37,056 nucleotides of DNA from an uncultured Aureispira sp. GTDB taxonomy: Bacteria; Bacteroidota; Bacteroidia; Chitinophagales; Saprospiraceae. This document shows positions 34,257 to 37,056 of the stretch, one piece after another (the stretch's first letter is position 1; the number at the start of each line of letters is the position of its first letter). The stretch lies in NCBI GenBank assembly GCA_937942475.1, contig CALDEP010000154.1, positions 1 through 37,056 of the forward strand, written 5' to 3'. The translations under genes were made by a program, and so were the position numbers. The notes beneath the pieces were generated by a model that was not told the origin of the DNA, made no database searches, and saw nothing but the letters and a program-made list of their open reading frames with translations.

Positions 34257-35102
34257 CTAAAAACCATAAGTAGAACAATCTGTTGTAAACTCATTGCTTT
34301 GGAATTTTGGATAAGCAACTACCTTTTTATATTCAAATTTTTCAAACAAGCCTTTTTCATCATACAACATTTGTACAATCGGCATGTAATTCTTTTTGTC
34401 GATATAAACAATTACTTTTTTTGCATAATTACTTGGCACCATCAAGGTCGTTCCCTTTTTGATCGTTCTTGCATAAGATAATTTATTCTTTGCTTTTATC
34501 AAGTAATCAGAAGCAACAATTCTGCGAGAAAGCTGCATCAAGTTTTGATCTCTATCGGTTGTATAAGAAATATACTTAAACTCAGTCGGTGGGTACAAGT
34601 ATAACTTATAACAAGCTTTTCCTTCATAAGTCACTTCCCCTTTGTACATGTAGAGAGAACTTCTTGGTTTCCCAGCTTTTTTTCCTGTTGATTCAAAACC
34701 ATCCAATAAGACATTAACAAAACCAAAACCTGCATCATCAACCGTGTGATGGTTTTCTGCTACAACCTTTGAATCGTAAATATTTAAACTAACATTCACC
34801 CAAGGAAATCCATTTGGATTAATATATGCCTTGTTGTTATTCCAACCCGAAACATACAACAACTCCACGCCTTTGTCTATGTCTTTCATATAGACTTTTC
34901 TTGGGCTTTCTTGGATATGAAATTTCATTTTCTTGTAAACGTACTTGTCTCCATAACGTTCTTTGGAATGTAATTCAAAAGATGATTGATTCATCTTTTT
35001 GATAGCAGCACGCATTTTGTCAATAATATCTACAGGGTTTTGTGCTGTAACTGAAGTAAGAAAACAAAAGCAGAGTAGAAAAGCGGTTAAGTGTAATTTC
35101 AT
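34257..35102 (-). CDS. Exported DUF1571-like protein
   Basis: A 281-residue protein with a signal peptide (about 1-20, ends SVTAQ). The body fits DUF1571: DIIDKMRAAIKKMNQSSFEL, KMKFHIQESPRKVYMKDIDKG, ELLYVSGWNNNKAYINPNG and a later YLYPPTEFKYISYT. The arrangement resembles LolA/outer-membrane-lipoprotein-sorting-like beta sheets, but no lipid-binding role is shown. Probably periplasmic. No operon partner; flanked by terminators on both sides. Confidence 0.75.
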   Translation of the reverse strand: MKLHLTAFLLCFCFLTSVTAQNPVDIIDKMRAAIKKMNQSSFELHSKERYGDKYVYKKMKFHIQESPRKVYMKDIDKGVELLYVSGWNNNKAYINPNGFPWVNVSLNIYDSKVVAENHHTVDDAGFGFVNVLLDGFESTGKKAGKPRSSLYMYKGEVTYEGKACYKLYLYPPTEFKYISYTTDRDQNLMQLSRRIVASDYLIKAKNKLSYARTIKKGTTLMVPSNYAKKVIVYIDKKNYMPIVQMLYDEKGLFEKFEYKKVVAYPKFQSNEFTTDCSTYGF

Positions 35103-35203
35103 TATTTGATTAAATATATTGTTTAAGTATTTGGTTAGTTCAACGATACTTGCTTAATAATTTTGTTTTTTTTAACAATTCATAAAATCATAAATTGTAA
35201 AAA

Positions 35204-35240
35204 ATAAACCATTCTAAAACATTAAGCTAGAATGGTTTAT
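35204..35240 (-). terminator. Terminator of the T9SS cargo gene
   Basis: ATAAACCATTCTA (35204-35216) pairs with TAGAATGGTTTAT (35228-35240), 11-nt loop. On the minus strand it is followed by TTTTTTACAATTT. It is just downstream of the stop at 35294. Confidence 0.8.
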
Positions 35241-35293
35241 TTATCTATTTTACAAATACGATACCAAGTTTTATTTAAAGGCGGTTTCGCATT

Positions 35294-36751
35294 TTATTTC
35301 TGAAGAACTATTTTTCTAGAAATCACATCACTTCCTACACGTAAATGAAGAATATAAATTCCATTTGCTTGACGACTTAAATCAATTGCTTGATTATAAG
35401 TACCATTGAAGTTTTTCATTTGTTGTACATAAACGCTTTGACCCAATACATCACTCACCATCAAGTCTACATCTTCACCACTACCATTCAATTGAAACTG
35501 TACATTTACAGCATCTGATGTTGGATTAGGATAAACAGACAAAGAACGATCTACACTTTTGATCTGGTCAACGCTTACATTACAATATTGAACCATCACA
35601 CTATCTACATAATTAATCGTATCAATATAGTGAGAAAGCGTTATTTCAATTGTCATAGAACCACTTGTCAAAGTATGTACTCCTACTCCCAAAGCAGAAC
35701 TAAAGGTAACAGGACCTGCACCACAAGGATCATCGTTATCCAATGGACCTAAGGCACTATCGTCATCCCATATCTCTAAGCTGTATGTTTGCCCAGTTCC
35801 TAATTCAATAGGACCAGGAAAAACCATCGTATCTCTTGGGTACTCATTATTTTGAGTATTACCAATCAAGGCAAAGTTAGGATCTGTATTTACCGTATCT
35901 CCATTACCAATCATGATAATATACATGTCTGGAGCGCCTGTAATTACTGCTGGAGGAAATCCAAAGTCATCATTACAAGTATTCCCTGGATCAGTTGCTA
36001 CAACGATAGATTCTAACAAATAAGGAAACGTATCAATGATAACTTGCTGTGTAATTGCTACAACCGTATCACTCGTAATATTAAAATCATACCATACTGT
36101 ATCAGGGTTTTCTAAAGTAGAAGTCATTCCATTTCCAAAATCCCAAGCATAAGAAAAACCAGCATTTCCATTACTTGGTATCAAGTTATTGATAATCGCA
36201 CCAAAAGGAGCACATCCTCCTGAAGTATCCAATGTAAAAGAAGCATTCGTATCAGGAAAAACAATAAATTCTAATGGAATTGGTGGAGAAGGGACAACAA
36301 AGCCCGCTATCCTAATCCCTAAATTCACATTAATGGTAAATACCCCAGAGGCACCTGGCACGCCACATAATGTAATACAGCCATCTCTAGTTTGTGGGGC
36401 TGCTTCGTCATAAACCATTGGCGCAGGACGATCTCCTAGCCATGATAAACCTGGAGGAAGACCTGTTACACTAAGTATTGTAAAATCATCAATACTTACT
36501 CCTGCTGGCACTGTTGTACCTGGAGGAGCAACTGCTGCTAGAGGATCTGTTGTATAAGGTAAACGGTAACTCATCCCTTCTTCATAATAAGCATTTTTGT
36601 ATGCTGGAGGCAAGGAATCAACCAGAATTGTATCTGCTGGAATTCCCGCAGGTAAAGCAATCGTACAATTTGGACATTGTGCATTTGCTGTATTTAGGAA
36701 ACCTAAACACAATAAAGACAACAAAACCAAAAATAAGTTATTGTTCTTCAT
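35294..36751 (-). CDS. T9SS-sorted exported protein with PKD-like domain
   Basis: A 485-residue protein. The signal peptide covers about residues 1-25 (ends TANAQ). Next is a Cys-containing region (CPNCTIALP) and a putative-Ig-like stretch with TGLPPGLSWLGDRPAP and CITLCGVPG. A PKD-like segment follows (PSNGNAGFSYAWDFGNGMTSTLENPDTVWYDF). A region rich in Asp/Gly (DDSALGPLDNDDPCGAGP) precedes the T9SS type A sorting domain (SVYPNPTSDAVNVQFQ to RKIVLQK, about the last 80 residues). Likely a cell-surface or secreted structural protein. No enzymatic domain seen. Confidence 0.88.
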   Translation of the reverse strand: MKNNNLFLVLLSLLCLGFLNTANAQCPNCTIALPAGIPADTILVDSLPPAYKNAYYEEGMSYRLPYTTDPLAAVAPPGTTVPAGVSIDDFTILSVTGLPPGLSWLGDRPAPMVYDEAAPQTRDGCITLCGVPGASGVFTINVNLGIRIAGFVVPSPPIPLEFIVFPDTNASFTLDTSGGCAPFGAIINNLIPSNGNAGFSYAWDFGNGMTSTLENPDTVWYDFNITSDTVVAITQQVIIDTFPYLLESIVVATDPGNTCNDDFGFPPAVITGAPDMYIIMIGNGDTVNTDPNFALIGNTQNNEYPRDTMVFPGPIELGTGQTYSLEIWDDDSALGPLDNDDPCGAGPVTFSSALGVGVHTLTSGSMTIEITLSHYIDTINYVDSVMVQYCNVSVDQIKSVDRSLSVYPNPTSDAVNVQFQLNGSGEDVDLMVSDVLGQSVYVQQMKNFNGTYNQAIDLSRQANGIYILHLRVGSDVISRKIVLQK

Positions 36752-36779
36752 TCTTTCTAATTTTTGAGAAACGATTTAT

Positions 36780-36787
36780 CAAATCTA
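36780..36787 (-). promoter_or_regulatory. Candidate -7 box of the T9SS cargo gene
   Basis: Minus-strand TAGATTTG, a full match to TAnnTTTG, 29 nt before the ATG at 36751. The position 19 nt upstream reads TAG rather than TTG. Confidence 0.45.
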
Positions 36788-37004
36788 TTTTAGTATAAAT
36801 CTAGACCTAATTTTTAAGTATATTTTTTGCTATAAGTACCAATGTAAAAATAAGTTTTTTTTTATTCTTTCACAATCCTTTTAATTATTTTGGTCTATTA
36901 ATATGATAATTAAAATTCATTAATTCATGAATTTTTTAGTTTTTAACCAAAAAAATAAATGGAGCTTAAACGCAAGTTCTAAGAAATAAAATCTATCAAA
37001 AGAA

Positions 37005-37041
37005 AAAATCCATAGACCGCAAAAAGCGCTCTATGGATTTT
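37005..37041. terminator. Probable terminator of a gene beyond the window
   Basis: AAAATCCATAGA (37005-37016) pairs with TCTATGGATTTT (37030-37041), with GCGC-containing loop sequence. A/T tracts lie on both sides. It probably ends a minus-strand gene lying past the window end. Confidence 0.7.
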
Positions 37042-37056
37042 ATTATCACTCATAAA

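Larger units (their letters stand above)
36752..37056. other. Window-end intergenic region
   Basis: About 300 AT-rich nt. It contains the promoter candidate at 36780-36787 and the hairpin at 37005-37041. No gene seen. Confidence 0.55.

Overview
The window looks like chromosomal DNA of a low-GC Bacteroidota. Three large exported proteins end in type IX secretion (Por/T9SS) sorting domains, one ORF resembles the C-terminal part of the gliding protein GldM, genes lack Shine-Dalgarno-like sequences, and several genes are preceded by the Bacteroidota promoter form (TTG, 19-20 nt, TAnnTTTG). The long intergenic palindromes and SprB-repeat proteins would suit a Saprospiria/Aureispira-like lineage, but that placement is inference. 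I see no rRNA, tRNA, CRISPR array, transposase or phage gene.

Layout. 1-4.7 kb: a SAM methyltransferase, then metG with, downstream in the same direction, an exported protein whose C-terminus matches the tRNA-binding (EMAP-type) domain of MetRS. 4.7-6.9 kb: two GT2 glycosyltransferases 2 nt apart, with an excellent promoter upstream. 7.5-9.9 kb: a small membrane protein, a DinB-like protein and bioB. 9.9-12.2 kb: three unrecognised small membrane proteins, a YchJ/SEC-C protein and a VF530-type protein. 12.5-16.3 kb: a probable three-gene unit made of an 895-residue fusion of a type I DNA methylase-like module, a specificity-subunit-like module and a histidine-kinase-like module, then a 59-residue lipoprotein and a ROK sugar kinase. 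16.7-20.3 kb: the phenylacetyl-CoA epoxidase genes paaE, paaA, paaB and paaC, with paaD not present. 20.4-24.7 kb: two paralogous universal stress proteins and a fused alpha/beta E1 2-oxoacid dehydrogenase. 25.2-30.2 kb: a GldM-C-like protein and two T9SS cargo proteins (an adhesin-like repeat protein and an arylsulfotransferase-like protein). 30.8-36.8 kb: a TetR regulator, a transaldolase-like aldolase, an aldehyde dehydrogenase, a DUF1571-like exported protein and another T9SS cargo protein.

The most unusual item is the methylase/specificity/kinase fusion at 12495-15182. It keeps the SAM-binding motif but has HFPF where the catalytic NPPF would be, has no restriction subunit beside it, and carries a kinase-like C-terminus with a plausible H-box. 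It could be a DNA-reading signalling protein rather than a restriction enzyme. Second is the exported tRNA-binding-domain protein beside metG. Third are families of intergenic palindromes, two of which occur twice in this window. One of these pairs has its loop inverted relative to its flanks.

Several starts were moved from upstream TTG/GTG codons to internal ATGs where the conserved protein begins. Family assignments rest on motif recognition by eye; no database search was run.
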